NCBI GenBank assembly: GCA_900769875.1
Contig: CAAGII010000038.1
Coordinates: 1 to 48,553 of the forward strand
DNA length: 48,553 nt
From: Clostridia bacterium
GTDB taxonomy: Bacteria > Bacillota > Clostridia > Christensenellales > Aristaeellaceae
Direction: 5' to 3'
This document shows, in pieces, positions 1 to 7,631 of the stretch (within the stretch, counting starts at the first letter, position 1; each line of letters starts with the position of its first letter). The notes beneath the pieces are model-generated. The model made no database searches. It had not been told where the DNA came from and saw only the letters and a list, made by a program, of their open reading frames with translations. The position numbers and the translations under genes were made by a program.

Positions 1-1707
1 CGCGTGGATGGCCTTCATGCGCTCGGCAAAATCCACATCATCGGCTTTCTGCTCCTCCACGCCCACATACGCGCCGGGGGTCAGGCTCCAGTTCTTTTCC
101 TCAATCTCCTGCAGTGTGGCCACCTTGCACAGGCCGGGAATGTCGCGGTATTCGCCCTCGCCGAACCTGTCCGTCAGCCACAGGGCCTCCTTCACCATCG
201 TCAGCTTGCCCTGCAGGGCAGCAATCGTCTCGTCAACCTGCGCCTGAATGCGCTTTTTATCCCTGCGGGCTGCGGCTGCAACGCGCTCCTTGCCTTCCGC
301 GGTGGCGTTGGCCATGTCCTGCTGGAGCTGCTCGCAGCGCTGGGCGAAGGTGAAATCGGGGGACAGATCAAGAGCGACGCGGTATTCCTCCACCAGTGCC
401 CTGTACTTGTCCACCTCGCCCCGGTGCAGCCACACGATGGCGTTGAGGTTCTTCATCTGCCACGGGCTCCACTCGTTCAGCGTGCGATCCACCGCCGTGT
501 AATAGTTCCGGCTGTCGATGAACAGCACCTTGTCGCGCAGTTCGAGCTTCTTTCCTTTGTCGAAGAACCACAGCGTGCAGGGCAGGCTCTTGGTGTAAAA
601 GAAGTTGGTGCCCACGGAAAGCATCACGTCCACCGCGCCCGTCTGCACCAGCTGACGGCGAATCTCCCGGTCACGCCCGCTGCTGTCCGTAGCGGATGCC
701 GCCATCACAAAACCGGCGCGACCACGCTCGTTCAGATAGCTGTAGAAGTAGCTGATCCAGAGGTAGTTGGCATTGGAGACCTCCTTGTTGCCGTTCACGC
801 CCGGCATGCCAAAGGGCAGACGCCCGGCAGTCTGCGCGCTCTCGCTCTTGACCTTGTCCACATTGAAGGGAGGATTTGCCATCACAAAGTCACACTTACC
901 CTCAAGCGCGAAGTGATCGTTGTAGAAGCTGTTGGCGGCATCGCCCGACACAATCTTTGCGTTCAGGCCATGCACCGCCATGTTCATCAGGCACAGCCTG
1001 GCGTTGTACTCCACCTTCTCCTGCCCATAGAAGGTCATGGTCATGTTGGCGTTTGCTCCATACTGCGCGATGAAATCGGCTGAAGAGACGAACATGCCTC
1101 CGCTGCCACAGGCCGGATCCAGTACCGTTCCACGCTTTGGCTCAATGATGTTCACAATCATGCGCACCAGCGATTTGGGCGTGAAGAACACACCATCATC
1201 CGAGGCCACCGCCGGCGCAAACTTGTTGAGAAAGTACTCATAGATGCGACCGATGATGTCATCCTGAATGTCATTGAGTGCGCTGTTGTTGAAGATGCGC
1301 AGCAGCTCCCGCAGCAGATCGTTCTTGAAGGAGGTGTACGTCTTGGGCAGCACACCCTGCAGCTGCTGACTTTGCTGCTCCACCAGCGCCATGGCATGGT
1401 TAACCTTCTCGCCGACGTTGGCATCATCCGGGAGATTCAGCAGATACTCATACCGCGCCTCCTCGGGCAGAAAGAGCGCGCTCTTCTGCTGAAAGTCGAT
1501 GGCCTCCACCGGCATAACGCGTCCGTTGCGGACAGGGCGGTTCTTCAGAATCTCCCCCTCCACATACCGAAAACGGCTGTACGCATAACGCAGAAAGATC
1601 AGCCCCAGCACGGGCATGCAGTACTCCTGACTCGTCAGCTTCGATTCGGCACGAAGCAGATCAGCGGACTCCCAAAGCTCTGTCTCCAGTTTGCGAAGGT
1701 TTGTCAT
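1..1707 (-). CDS. hsdM: Type I restriction-modification DNA methyltransferase subunit HsdM, partial (3' end off the left edge)
   Basis: N6-adenine methyltransferase (M) subunit of a type I restriction-modification system, which methylates the target site and with HsdS and HsdR forms the restriction complex. The reading frame is open from the ATG at 1707 to the window edge (569 codons). It shows the SAM-binding motif DPACGSGG (about 1096-1119) and the catalytic NPPF motif (865-876, residues 278-281). Near the left edge it reads SLTPGAYVGVEEQ, typical of the end of HsdM, so only a short piece is missing. The start overlaps the stop of the upstream XRE gene as ATGA, so the two are probably translationally coupled. 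hsdS and hsdR would lie to the left, outside the window. Confidence 0.93.
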   Translation of the reverse strand, partial: MTNLRKLETELWESADLLRAESKLTSQEYCMPVLGLIFLRYAYSRFRYVEGEILKNRPVRNGRVMPVEAIDFQQKSALFLPEEARYEYLLNLPDDANVGEKVNHAMALVEQQSQQLQGVLPKTYTSFKNDLLRELLRIFNNSALNDIQDDIIGRIYEYFLNKFAPAVASDDGVFFTPKSLVRMIVNIIEPKRGTVLDPACGSGGMFVSSADFIAQYGANANMTMTFYGQEKVEYNARLCLMNMAVHGLNAKIVSGDAANSFYNDHFALEGKCDFVMANPPFNVDKVKSESAQTAGRLPFGMPGVNGNKEVSNANYLWISYFYSYLNERGRAGFVMAASATDSSGRDREIRRQLVQTGAVDVMLSVGTNFFYTKSLPCTLWFFDKGKKLELRDKVLFIDSRNYYTAVDRTLNEWSPWQMKNLNAIVWLHRGEVDKYRALVEEYRVALDLSPDFTFAQRCEQLQQDMANATAEGKERVAAAARRDKKRIQAQVDETIAALQGKLTMVKEALWLTDRFGEGEYRDIPGLCKVATLQEIEEKNWSLTPGAYVGVEEQKADDVDFAERMKAIHA

Positions 1708-1925
1708 TTTGCCGGTTCCTCCTGTACAATTTCCATCATGTCGCCGACGTCCACCCTGAGCGCCCGGCAGATTTTGACCAGCACCTCCATGCTGACATAG
1801 CTGTTGTTCCCCAGCTTGGTGATGGTCGCGGGGCTCAGTCCGGCTATCTGCTGCAGATCCTTTTTCTTCATGTCCCGGTCGATCATCAGCTTGAATAGTT
1901 TCTTATAGGATACACCCGTACTCAT
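1704..1925 (-). CDS. Small XRE-family helix-turn-helix regulator of the restriction-modification operon
   Basis: A 73-residue Cro/CI-type DNA-binding protein that consists of little more than the helix-turn-helix (KKKDLQQIAGLSPATITKLG). Small proteins of this type are often encoded immediately upstream of hsdM and are thought to time methylase expression. The start at 1925 (MSTGVSYKK) is preferred because AGGGG lies 7 bases before it; the alternative ATG at 1931 lies almost on the ribosome binding site. The stop overlaps the hsdM start by ATGA. A strong promoter lies at 1958-1986. Confidence 0.85.
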   Translation of the reverse strand: MSTGVSYKKLFKLMIDRDMKKKDLQQIAGLSPATITKLGNNSYVSMEVLVKICRALRVDVGDMMEIVQEEPAK

Positions 1926-1957
1926 TCGCATTCCCCTCTTTGCATGGTGATAAATAG

Positions 1958-1986
1958 ATTATAGCGAATTTCCTTCACATATGCAA
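1958..1986 (-). promoter_or_regulatory. Promoter of the XRE-hsdM operon
   Basis: Reading leftward, TTGCAT (1981-1986), 17-base spacer, TATAAT (1958-1963). It lies 33 bases before the preferred XRE start and is the only good promoter there. Confidence 0.7.
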
Positions 1987-2143
1987 GAGTAATATCGTCC
2001 TCATCCTACGATTCCATGTGAACGCATCAGCTGTTCTGCATACCACACCCTGACATCCCCACAACTTCACTCCCCAAACGCCTCCCCCTTTCTCGCTTTG
2101 TATGAATATTCCTTCACATACAGACACTTTGCATTTTTGACAG

Positions 2144-2193
2144 AGTACGGCCTGAAGGCTGCACGTCGTGCGCCTCAGTTCTCCAAGCGTTAA
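2144..2193 (+). repeat. Attachment-site copy 1: 50-bp direct repeat derived from the 3' end of rpsI
   Basis: Identical over 50 bp to 11198-11247. Read in frame it encodes EYGLKAARRAPQFSKR and a TAA stop, the C-terminus of ribosomal protein S9. The bases upstream do not encode S9, so this is a retained attachment core and not the intact gene. It forms the left boundary of the 9-kb element and, by inference, the right boundary of the island carrying hsdM. Confidence 0.85.
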
Positions 2194-2219
2194 AAACCCT
2201 TGTATATCAAGGCTTTCCA

Positions 2220-2257
2220 CCCTCTGCCGCTTTCCCCGGCAGGGGGTATTCTTTTGC
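2220..2257 (+). terminator. Terminator just inside the left att copy
   Basis: Stem CCCTCTGCCG / CGGCAGGGGG (one G-T pair) followed by TATTCTTTT. It would stop rightward transcription coming through the S9-derived repeat, replacing the native rpsI terminator displaced by the insertion. Confidence 0.6.
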
Positions 2258-2322
2258 TTTCGGGCGTTCTATTGCAACTTTCTGCGCACTTCTTACGCTG
2301 AATTGGGTGTTTTCCTTCTATA

Positions 2323-3393
2323 TTATGTATCTGATTCTGGCATTGCAATTTCACTGCAACTTTTTGCTGCGAATTTCGCGTATTCTATGCCCATCTGCGC
2401 ACTGTTCTCGCGCACTCGGTCAGCATCCAAATCCGCATAGATATTCATGGTTGTCTGGAAATTGGCATGACCAAGCATGCCTTGCAATACCTTTGGCGGA
2501 ATTCTGCCGCTGTTGGCTGCAATGGTCGCGTATGTATGTCGAAGCTGATGCGCGGTAAATGATTCTGTCAACCCTCCGGCATTTAGTTCTGCTTGCAGAT
2601 GCCTCCACCGGGTGCGATACTGTCGTTCAGACAGCGGTTTCCCGTCACAATGAACGATAAAGCCCTCAGCCTTACGCTGTCCCAAATAAGGGATGAAGTC
2701 ATCCCACAGGGAAACGGTTCTGTTGGCGGAGGCTGTTTTCATCTTGTCGGATACGTCTGGTTGATTGTTGCAGAACCGCACAACGCGCTGCAAGTGTATT
2801 GTTTTGTTCGTCCAGTCAATATCCTCCCAACGTGCGCCCAATGCTTCTCCCCGTCTGCATCCCGTCATGAGCATCAATGCAAACATCGGTGCAGTTTCGC
2901 TTGACAGCCTCGGCAGAATACCCATGACCAGCGAAACGGAATCATTTGCCAACGGCTTCCTTTTTGTTTTTCCTGTTGGCATGGCAATTCGCTTATCCCG
3001 TGCCGGGTTAGGATGGGTATAGAGTTCATCCTGTATGGCTGCATCCAAAATCATATTGACAATGGACTTTGCCCACTTTGCGCTGGAAGCCGATGAACAG
3101 GAATTGACAATCCTCTGCACATCCTCCGCCCGGATGCTGTTGATGGGCTTATCACCAATAAAGGGCAGGATGTGACACTTGAGCTTAGATTCAAGCCCCT
3201 CTGCCGTGTGGGCGGAAATCTTTGGCCTATGGAAGGTCGTGTACCAGTTCTCCGCATACGCGCCAAAGGTGACATTGCAGGGCTTTTTGTGTGTTGCGAT
3301 TGCCTCCGCAACCATATTCACCAAATCCTGTGCGCTATTGTAGCAAATCCATTTTGCTTCATCGTTGATGGTCAGCTTCTGACGATGTTTCAT
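2323..3393 (-). CDS. int: Tyrosine recombinase / phage-type integrase
   Basis: Site-specific tyrosine recombinase, inferred to integrate and excise the element at the rpsI 3' end. Visible are an N-terminal SAM-like core-binding domain (NVTFGAYAENWYTTFHRP onward) and the catalytic residues: Arg in TGCRRGEAL, the HQLRHTY box (H-x-x-R), GHANFQTTMNIYADL with the second His, and the Tyr nucleophile. The 356-residue start at 3393 (MKHRQKL) is chosen because AGAGGTG lies about 5 bases upstream. The frame stays open to 3606, but the extra 71 codons contain the gene's own consensus promoter (3529-3557) and overlap another small ORF. The stop lies 130 bp from the left att copy. Confidence 0.93.
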   Translation of the reverse strand: MKHRQKLTINDEAKWICYNSAQDLVNMVAEAIATHKKPCNVTFGAYAENWYTTFHRPKISAHTAEGLESKLKCHILPFIGDKPINSIRAEDVQRIVNSCSSASSAKWAKSIVNMILDAAIQDELYTHPNPARDKRIAMPTGKTKRKPLANDSVSLVMGILPRLSSETAPMFALMLMTGCRRGEALGARWEDIDWTNKTIHLQRVVRFCNNQPDVSDKMKTASANRTVSLWDDFIPYLGQRKAEGFIVHCDGKPLSERQYRTRWRHLQAELNAGGLTESFTAHQLRHTYATIAANSGRIPPKVLQGMLGHANFQTTMNIYADLDADRVRENSAQMGIEYAKFAAKSCSEIAMPESDT

Positions 3394-3528
3394 GATAGCA
3401 CCTCTGCCTCTCTGCAATCGTGCTTCATGTGCCCAAGGTATTCCGCTGTCAAGGTGCAAATGATGCCGGGACAGCTCCGCCGATGCCCAATAAGGAACAT
3501 CGGCAGGAATCCGCTCTGCATCGCATTT

Positions 3529-3557
3529 AGTATATATCGGGGCGGGCGGGGTGTCAA
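3529..3557 (-). promoter_or_regulatory. Integrase promoter
   Basis: Leftward TTGACA (3552-3557), exactly 17 bases, TATACT (3529-3534). It lies inside what would be an N-terminal extension of the integrase ORF and leaves an mRNA leader of about 130 bases before the ATG at 3393. In that leader AGCAC and GTGCT arms pair across the ribosome binding site, which could limit integrase translation (inference). Confidence 0.75.
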
Positions 3558-3715
3558 CCACGGTGATTTTTCTTTGTGTATGCAATGGCCTGTTTGTCAT
3601 GGGCATGGACTTCCTTTCGTGTGCTGATATGCTGTTTACGCTGCTTTTTATGATACTTGAAAGAATGCGGCGCGATATACTTCACGCCGTAACGATCTAT
3701 GAGTACGGTTGCCAT
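3554..3715 (-). CDS. 53-residue basic protein upstream of the integrase (possible excisionase position)
   Basis: Starts ATG at 3715 with GGAGG 7 bases upstream and reads MATVLIDRYGVKYIAPHSF, then a Lys/Arg/His-rich C-terminus ending KKNHRG. I do not recognise the family. A tiny basic protein directly before an integrase is where a recombination directionality factor is often found, but no winged-helix signature is clear. Its stop codon overlaps the -35 of the integrase promoter, so reading this gene could interfere with integrase transcription. Confidence 0.5.
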   Translation of the reverse strand: MATVLIDRYGVKYIAPHSFKYHKKQRKQHISTRKEVHAHDKQAIAYTKKNHRG

Positions 3716-3744
3716 GTACTTACCTCCATATAGGGCAAACTGCC

Positions 3745-3787
3745 AAACTCCTCATTTGGCGGCAGAAAACTCCTCATTTGGCGGCAG
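3745..3787. repeat. Two 21-bp tandem repeats (iteron-like)
   Basis: AAACTCCTCATTTGGCGGCA(G) occurs at 3745-3765 and again, identical, at 3767-3787, with a 22-bp period equal to about two helical turns. They lie between the small basic ORF and the end of the putative replication initiator. They could be binding sites for the initiator, for the integrase arm-binding domain or for an excisionase. Confidence 0.8.
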
Positions 3788-3913
3788 ACGGTGGAGGGAC
3801 AGAATGCGGATTTTCCGCGCTTTTCGGTACTTTTCAATGTGGAGATACCTCTATATCTATACGAGCATTGTCTTGCTTGGCATAAAGGGGTTACGATGAT
3901 GACCAGAAATAAG

Positions 3914-4873
3914 TCAGCCAATTCCACAACGATCTTCGACGGGGCACTTACTCAATACAGAAAAGTTGGCAACGGCCTCCGGGTCAGTTCCGCTGTACAT
4001 GACACGGGGATTTACAAAAATCCATGAGTGACTTATCTGCTTGTCGTTCATAACAAATTTGCAGAAAGGCTCCTTGCGGTTACCGATGCGGAATCTTACT
4101 TTCATAAAGTAGTCAGCAAGCCTTGCTGTATTCTTAACGCTATAACCTGCCATTTCGCAGAACTGCCCGAATGTGATGGGGATAATTTGCTCCCGGTCTT
4201 TCTCCATCGGATTCAAGCAGAGGATATTATGCTGAACATTGATGTACCGTAACATCTTGAAAACATGACCAAGGTGCTTGTGCTGGCTCTTATCAACAGC
4301 ACGGTACAATTCCCGCACAGCGTTTTGATAGATTTTGATCCACCGGGCATTTCTGCCTTGCAGCTCTCCACGATGAAAAACATCTTGATCTGTCAAAACC
4401 AGATTCTCACCATTTTTGCCAACGTACACGGGCGATACCTCCCTCCAGAAATCCTCCACCGCTGTTCTTCCTATATTCAGGATGCTTTGAAGATTTTCAT
4501 ACTTCATTGGCGTATACCTGTCCAGTCTCAAACCGTTATTGTAATCCAAATAAGTACTCAATACGATCAGGCGTACGACGGACGCTGGAGACAGTTCGGG
4601 AAACTCCTCTGCTGTATTTGCAAAAATAAACTTTTCGCAATCCTGATTGGCTTTGCGTATCATTTCAAGCTGCTGTTCACGCTCTATTCTGCGTTTGCGG
4701 GCGTCTCGCGCCTCTTTGGAATATGCAACATCACCGGGTCTCAAATATATTGGAGCAAGTTCGACAATTTCTCCCGTGTCTCTGTCAATGCTGTAGGGCA
4801 AACCGTTATCATCCATGCGAACATAATTACCCCGCAAATCACGTGGCTGCACATCATATGTATTATTTCCCAT
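3914..4873 (-). CDS. Putative replication initiator / winged-helix DNA-binding protein of the element
   Basis: A 319-residue protein from ATG 4873 (MGNNTYDVQPRDL). It has an N-terminal basic helix (KEARDARKRRIEREQQ) and a central region with winged-helix-like segments (SPASVVRLIVLSTYLDYNN; RYTPMKYENLQSILNIGRTAVEDFW). The C-terminal stretch KQISHSWIFVNPRVMYSG resembles the 'VNP(R/K)' segment seen in Firmicutes plasmid replication and phage replication-module proteins. The upstream gene's stop at 4863-4865 overlaps this start, arguing against the longer frame to 4936 and for coupled translation. Replication function is inferred from these segments and the nearby tandem repeats. Confidence 0.55.
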   Translation of the reverse strand: MGNNTYDVQPRDLRGNYVRMDDNGLPYSIDRDTGEIVELAPIYLRPGDVAYSKEARDARKRRIEREQQLEMIRKANQDCEKFIFANTAEEFPELSPASVVRLIVLSTYLDYNNGLRLDRYTPMKYENLQSILNIGRTAVEDFWREVSPVYVGKNGENLVLTDQDVFHRGELQGRNARWIKIYQNAVRELYRAVDKSQHKHLGHVFKMLRYINVQHNILCLNPMEKDREQIIPITFGQFCEMAGYSVKNTARLADYFMKVRFRIGNRKEPFCKFVMNDKQISHSWIFVNPRVMYSGTDPEAVANFSVLSKCPVEDRCGIG

Positions 4874-5186
4874 TACCTTTTGCGTGCCGCCTTTCCACAA
4901 TGGCATTCGTCTGTGCACGGTATAAGCTGGCTTCACGCTCTCGCAATGCTTTGCCCGTCAGTTTCTTTCCGCTGGCAACACAAATCTGTAAAGCATGTTC
5001 CGGGGCGGTAAATGACGCTCCCTCTGCATCCACATCTACCAGTTTCCATTGACTGCCAACCATCTTTTCTATGTGTTCCGGGTGACTTGACCATGCGTGC
5101 CATAGATTGTCCGTTGGGTCGAAATTGAATGCCGTTTTGTGTTCTTCTTTGGGCATATATCGCCCTGCCTCTGTTGTTGTTTTCAT
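4863..5186 (-). CDS. Hypothetical protein, 107 aa, coupled to the putative replication initiator
   Basis: Starts at ATG 5186 (MKTTTEAGRYMPKEEH) with AGGAGG 8 bases upstream; the frame continues to 5399 but that part lacks any start signal. The protein has an aromatic patch (FNFDPTDNLWHAWSSHPEHIEKMVGSQWKL, read in parts) and a basic C-terminal helix (REREASLYRAQTNAIVERRH). I do not recognise a family. It overlaps the next gene by 11 bases, so the two are one transcript. Upstream is a dyad-symmetric region (5211-5252). Confidence 0.6.
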   Translation of the reverse strand: MKTTTEAGRYMPKEEHKTAFNFDPTDNLWHAWSSHPEHIEKMVGSQWKLVDVDAEGASFTAPEHALQICVASGKKLTGKALREREASLYRAQTNAIVERRHAKGNGK

Positions 5187-5598
5187 TCTGAAAACCTCCT
5201 GCTTCCTATTCAAGACAAGCCCCACAACGAATCTGTGCGCACACTTGTCTTGTATATTAGAAAAAGTGACAGGGGTACTGAACGTATGGAGAAATCGCAA
5301 CGCATGGAATGGTTCAGAATCAAACAGTTGGAGAAATCGGCTTTCTGCATTGGAGTAGAAAGCAAAATAGTAGCCGATGAAAGTACACATCCCCTGCATG
5401 GGAATGATGTATTATCATCGGCTTTTCTGAAAATTTTTGTTATCGGTAGAGTATGGTGAAATCCATCGAAATCGCCACTTTAGCGTGTTAAAACGCAGTG
5501 CTTGTCGGACGCTATTTTTCTGCTGCGATATGGGAGGAAAAGCAGCTATTTTCCTCATTGATACCTCACCCATCAGTTAACATGTCCAGACGGATAGA
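5187..5598. other. Structured intergenic region of the element
   Basis: No gene. It holds (i) 9-bp inverted arms CAAGACAAG (5211-5219) and CTTGTCTTG (5244-5252) enclosing the palindrome TGTGCGCACA (5234-5243); (ii) a nested imperfect hairpin with outer arms GCCGATGA (5373-5380) and TCATCGGC (5415-5422), followed by a T-rich stretch; (iii) at about 5556-5581 the motif TTGAT-N9-ATCAGTTAAC, which recurs at two other places in the element. Candidate roles are operator, origin or recombination sites. Confidence 0.5.
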
Positions 5599-5826
5599 TT
5601 ATTCTGATTGGTTATCCTCGGGCTGTTCATTTGAATCTATCTTCCCAATGCAACCAAAGACATAGTTCTTCAGTAGAGTATTCACTGCTTTTCCATTCTG
5701 GCGGGCATACTCTCGAAATGCGTCCGCATCTTCTTTGCGCAATTTACAGGCAAGTGTAACCATGTTTTCCTTGTCCCATTTATCATTGGCTCTGCGCTTT
5801 GCTGCGCTAATCTTGCTTTCAGTCAT
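5599..5826 (-). CDS. Ribbon-helix-helix (Arc/MetJ-like) DNA-binding protein
   Basis: A 75-residue protein with a basic N-terminus (KISAAKRRANDKWDKEN), a short beta strand (MVTLACKLRK) and two helices (EDADAFREYARQNGK; AVNTLLKNYVFGCI), the pattern of a dimeric RHH repressor. ATG 5826 has GGAGGG 8 bases upstream. It is divergent from the gene at 6133, and the shared 300-bp region contains three dyad operators, one over its own -35. It therefore probably represses both itself and the rightward genes. Confidence 0.8.
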   Translation of the reverse strand: MTESKISAAKRRANDKWDKENMVTLACKLRKEDADAFREYARQNGKAVNTLLKNYVFGCIGKIDSNEQPEDNQSE

Positions 5827-5966
5827 AATTGAATCCCTCCAAATAAATCACTGGGTGGGAGATGAAGCAACTTCTAATAGTTCTGCGGTTCTTTCTGCCT
5901 CTGGAAATGGAAACCACCCCCCGGGTACAGTTATCCCGCCTGCTGCATTGGTGTTCGTCCCTCCAC

Positions 5967-5995
5967 ATTATATCACAATCCATACACGGTGAACA
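5967..5995 (-). promoter_or_regulatory. Leftward promoter of the RHH gene
   Basis: Perfect TATAAT (5967-5972) with a weak TGTTCA -35 (5990-5995) 17 bases upstream. The -35 lies within operator I (5984-5999). The leader to the ATG at 5826 is about 135 bases. Confidence 0.6.
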
Positions 5996-6068
5996 GTGTA
6001 AAATATGCACAAATAGTACACGGTAAACCTTGTTTGTTCTGCCAATAGACATACACGGTAAACCGTGT
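5984..6068. promoter_or_regulatory. Three evenly spaced dyad operators (ACACGGT-AA-ACCGTGT type)
   Basis: Operator I 5984-5999 (ACACGGTGAACAGTGT), operator II 6018-6033 (ACACGGTAAACCTTGT), operator III 6053-6068 (ACACGGTAAACCGTGT, 7-bp arms). Starts are 34 and 35 bp apart. Operator I covers the leftward -35, and operator III exactly fills the spacer of the rightward promoter. They are likely sites for the adjacent RHH protein. Confidence 0.75.
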
Positions 6069-6074
6069 TATTAT
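6046..6074 (+). promoter_or_regulatory. Rightward promoter with an operator in the spacer
   Basis: TAGACA (6046-6051), 17 bases, TATTAT (6069-6074). The spacer is occupied almost exactly by operator III, so bound repressor would block polymerase directly. Confidence 0.65.
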
Positions 6075-6132
6075 ATCAGTGTCGCAAGGCAATACCGCAC
6101 TAACCGACACGGACGAAAGGAAGGCAACAATC

Positions 6133-6411
6133 ATGTGTGACCAGAACATTATCATTTCTAAGGTGGAAGAACTCAAAGAGTGGCAGACGATTCTCGACGA
6201 AGCCGAAGCAATGGTAGAATCGCTGAAAGACTTCATCAAAGCAGAAATGCAGGAGCGTGGCGTGGAAGAAATGGAAGCCGGGGCAAGCATCTGCCGCTTC
6301 ACAACCGTTCTTTCCAACCGCTTTGATACCACCGCTTTCAAGAAAGTCATGCCCGAAGTGTACAAGGCGTACACGAAGCAAGTAACCTCCCGCCGCTTCT
6401 CCATCACTTGA
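6133..6411 (+). CDS. Hypothetical phage/element protein, 92 aa, N-terminal coiled coil
   Basis: Starts ATG 6133 (MCDQNIIISKVEELKEW) with AAAGGAAGG 8 bases upstream; an in-frame ATG at 6079 lies on the promoter and is rejected. The first half is a predicted amphipathic helix (VEELKEWQTILDEAEAMVESLKDFIKAEM, in parts). The second half has an NRFDTTAFKK-x-MPEVYKAY block followed by TSRRFSI, a pattern I recognise from small proteins in phage and ICE replication modules but cannot assign a biochemical role. It is the first gene of the rightward unit. Confidence 0.65.
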   Translation: MCDQNIIISKVEELKEWQTILDEAEAMVESLKDFIKAEMQERGVEEMEAGASICRFTTVLSNRFDTTAFKKVMPEVYKAYTKQVTSRRFSIT

Positions 6412-6420
6412 AAGCAAAAT

Positions 6421-6452
6421 CCCCTTTGCAGAGTTGCCGCTCTGCAAGGGGG
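6421..6452 (+). other. Hairpin between the 92-aa gene and the SprT-like gene
   Basis: CCCCTTTGCAGAG and CTCTGCAAGGGG pair with one bulged T around a TTGCCG loop. No T-run follows, so it is more likely an mRNA processing or stability element than a terminator. Confidence 0.5.
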
Positions 6453-6543
6453 AGCGCAAGCACCCACGATAGCACAAGGGAGATTGCAGTTCTATTATAG
6501 CTGTCAGTCCCCCGAACCGTCAAGAAGGAAAGGGGAATTACTT

Positions 6544-7194
6544 ATGAAGCAGATTGTAAAAATGTCGCGCCTTGCTGGTATGCTGGAAAAGGCTTTCCGT
6601 CTCATCAATGAAGATTGGTTTGACGGGAAGTTGGAAACGCCCATTATCACCATCATTCCCACGCCTCGGGCGTATGCACACTACACCACCGTCAACGTCT
6701 GGGACACGGCGAACGGCGCAAAGCGTGAAATTAACGTGGCCTCTGGCTCGTTGGATCGAAGTCTTGAAGATATTATTGCCAGTCTCATGCACGAAATGGT
6801 GCATATGTGGAATGACATGGTGCTTAACGTACAGGACACCAGCCGGGGCGGACAATGGCACAATCGTTTGTTTGCTATCGAAGCAGTGAAACATGGCCTC
6901 ACCGTTGAAAAATCGCCCACACACGGCTACGCCATTACGGGCTGTGACGATTCACTGCTTGAATGGGTGCTCGATCATGACGAACTCTGCGAAATCGAAA
7001 TGTGCCGTTCCAACATCTGGAACAGCGCAACCGGCATAGGGGGCAAGGCCACAAATGGCGGCGCACCTGCTTCAACCTCCACCAACTCCCACAGCCGCAA
7101 ATACATCTGCCCCGAATGCGGTAACAGTGTCCGCGCAACAAAAATCGTGAATATCATATGCGCCGACTGCATGGAGCTGATGCAGGAAGCATAA
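6544..7194 (+). CDS. SprT-like zinc metalloprotein
   Basis: A 216-residue SprT-family protein. After an N-terminal helix it has the family's central motif with HEMVHMW (HExxH zinc site) and a downstream His (SRGGQWHNRLF), then a Ser/Thr/Asn-rich linker (GGAPASTSTNSHS) and a C-terminal zinc ribbon (CPECGNSV ... CADC). SprT-domain proteins in mobile elements are putative DNA-protein crosslink or replication-associated proteases; activity here is inferred. The start ATG 6544 has AAAGGGG 8 bases upstream, so the in-frame start at 6484 is rejected. Confidence 0.85.
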   Translation: MKQIVKMSRLAGMLEKAFRLINEDWFDGKLETPIITIIPTPRAYAHYTTVNVWDTANGAKREINVASGSLDRSLEDIIASLMHEMVHMWNDMVLNVQDTSRGGQWHNRLFAIEAVKHGLTVEKSPTHGYAITGCDDSLLEWVLDHDELCEIEMCRSNIWNSATGIGGKATNGGAPASTSTNSHSRKYICPECGNSVRATKIVNIICADCMELMQEA

Positions 7195-7631
7195 CCAAAG
7201 GCAGGAAGGGGACGGCCTCGGGCGCGTCCTCTTTCCTTTTGCTCTGGTCATTGAATAAGCAGAACGGGCAACGCCGCCTCTGTACGCACCTCCACTGTCA
7301 TATGCACCCTGTCTGTTCTGCCACACCACCACAGCCGCCTACACGCCGTTATACCGTCACCTGTGCCTAATAGAGCCGAACAGAGCCACACAGCACCATA
7401 CACAGCGTTACAGCCCACACCTCCATAAACGCCTTTATCGGCCTTGTACAGCCCTTGCACATTACAACGCTCCCTTATGCCAAACAGGCGTATAAGCCCT
7501 TTAGGAGGCCACACAGAGCCTTACAGAGGCATATAAAGCATGCAAAACGCCCTTGCCGAAACAAACAATAAAACAGATATTTTGAATGGCAAAAAAAGAA
7601 GGGGACACGCCTCAACGCATCCCCTTCAAGT
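7195..7631. repeat. Gene-free region with a GC-core sequence phased at about 10 bp
   Basis: No plausible gene on either strand. From about 7365 to 7549 the dinucleotide GC, usually within ACAGCC or ACAGAGGC, recurs near 7365, 7375, 7385, 7393, 7405, 7413, 7431, 7441, 7451, 7469, 7479, 7488, 7496, 7508, 7518, 7529, 7538 and 7549, close to one helical turn each time. This may be a phased protein-binding or bent-DNA region, or the remains of a short tandem repeat. Confidence 0.45.

Noticed and set aside
4..1083. 359-codon rightward frame at the left edge
   Set aside because: Shadow of hsdM, which has the SAM-binding DPACGSGG and NPPF motifs on the opposite strand.
3394..3606. N-terminal 71-residue extension of the integrase
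   Set aside because: Contains the consensus promoter and a long leader; the ribosome binding site supports the start at 3393.
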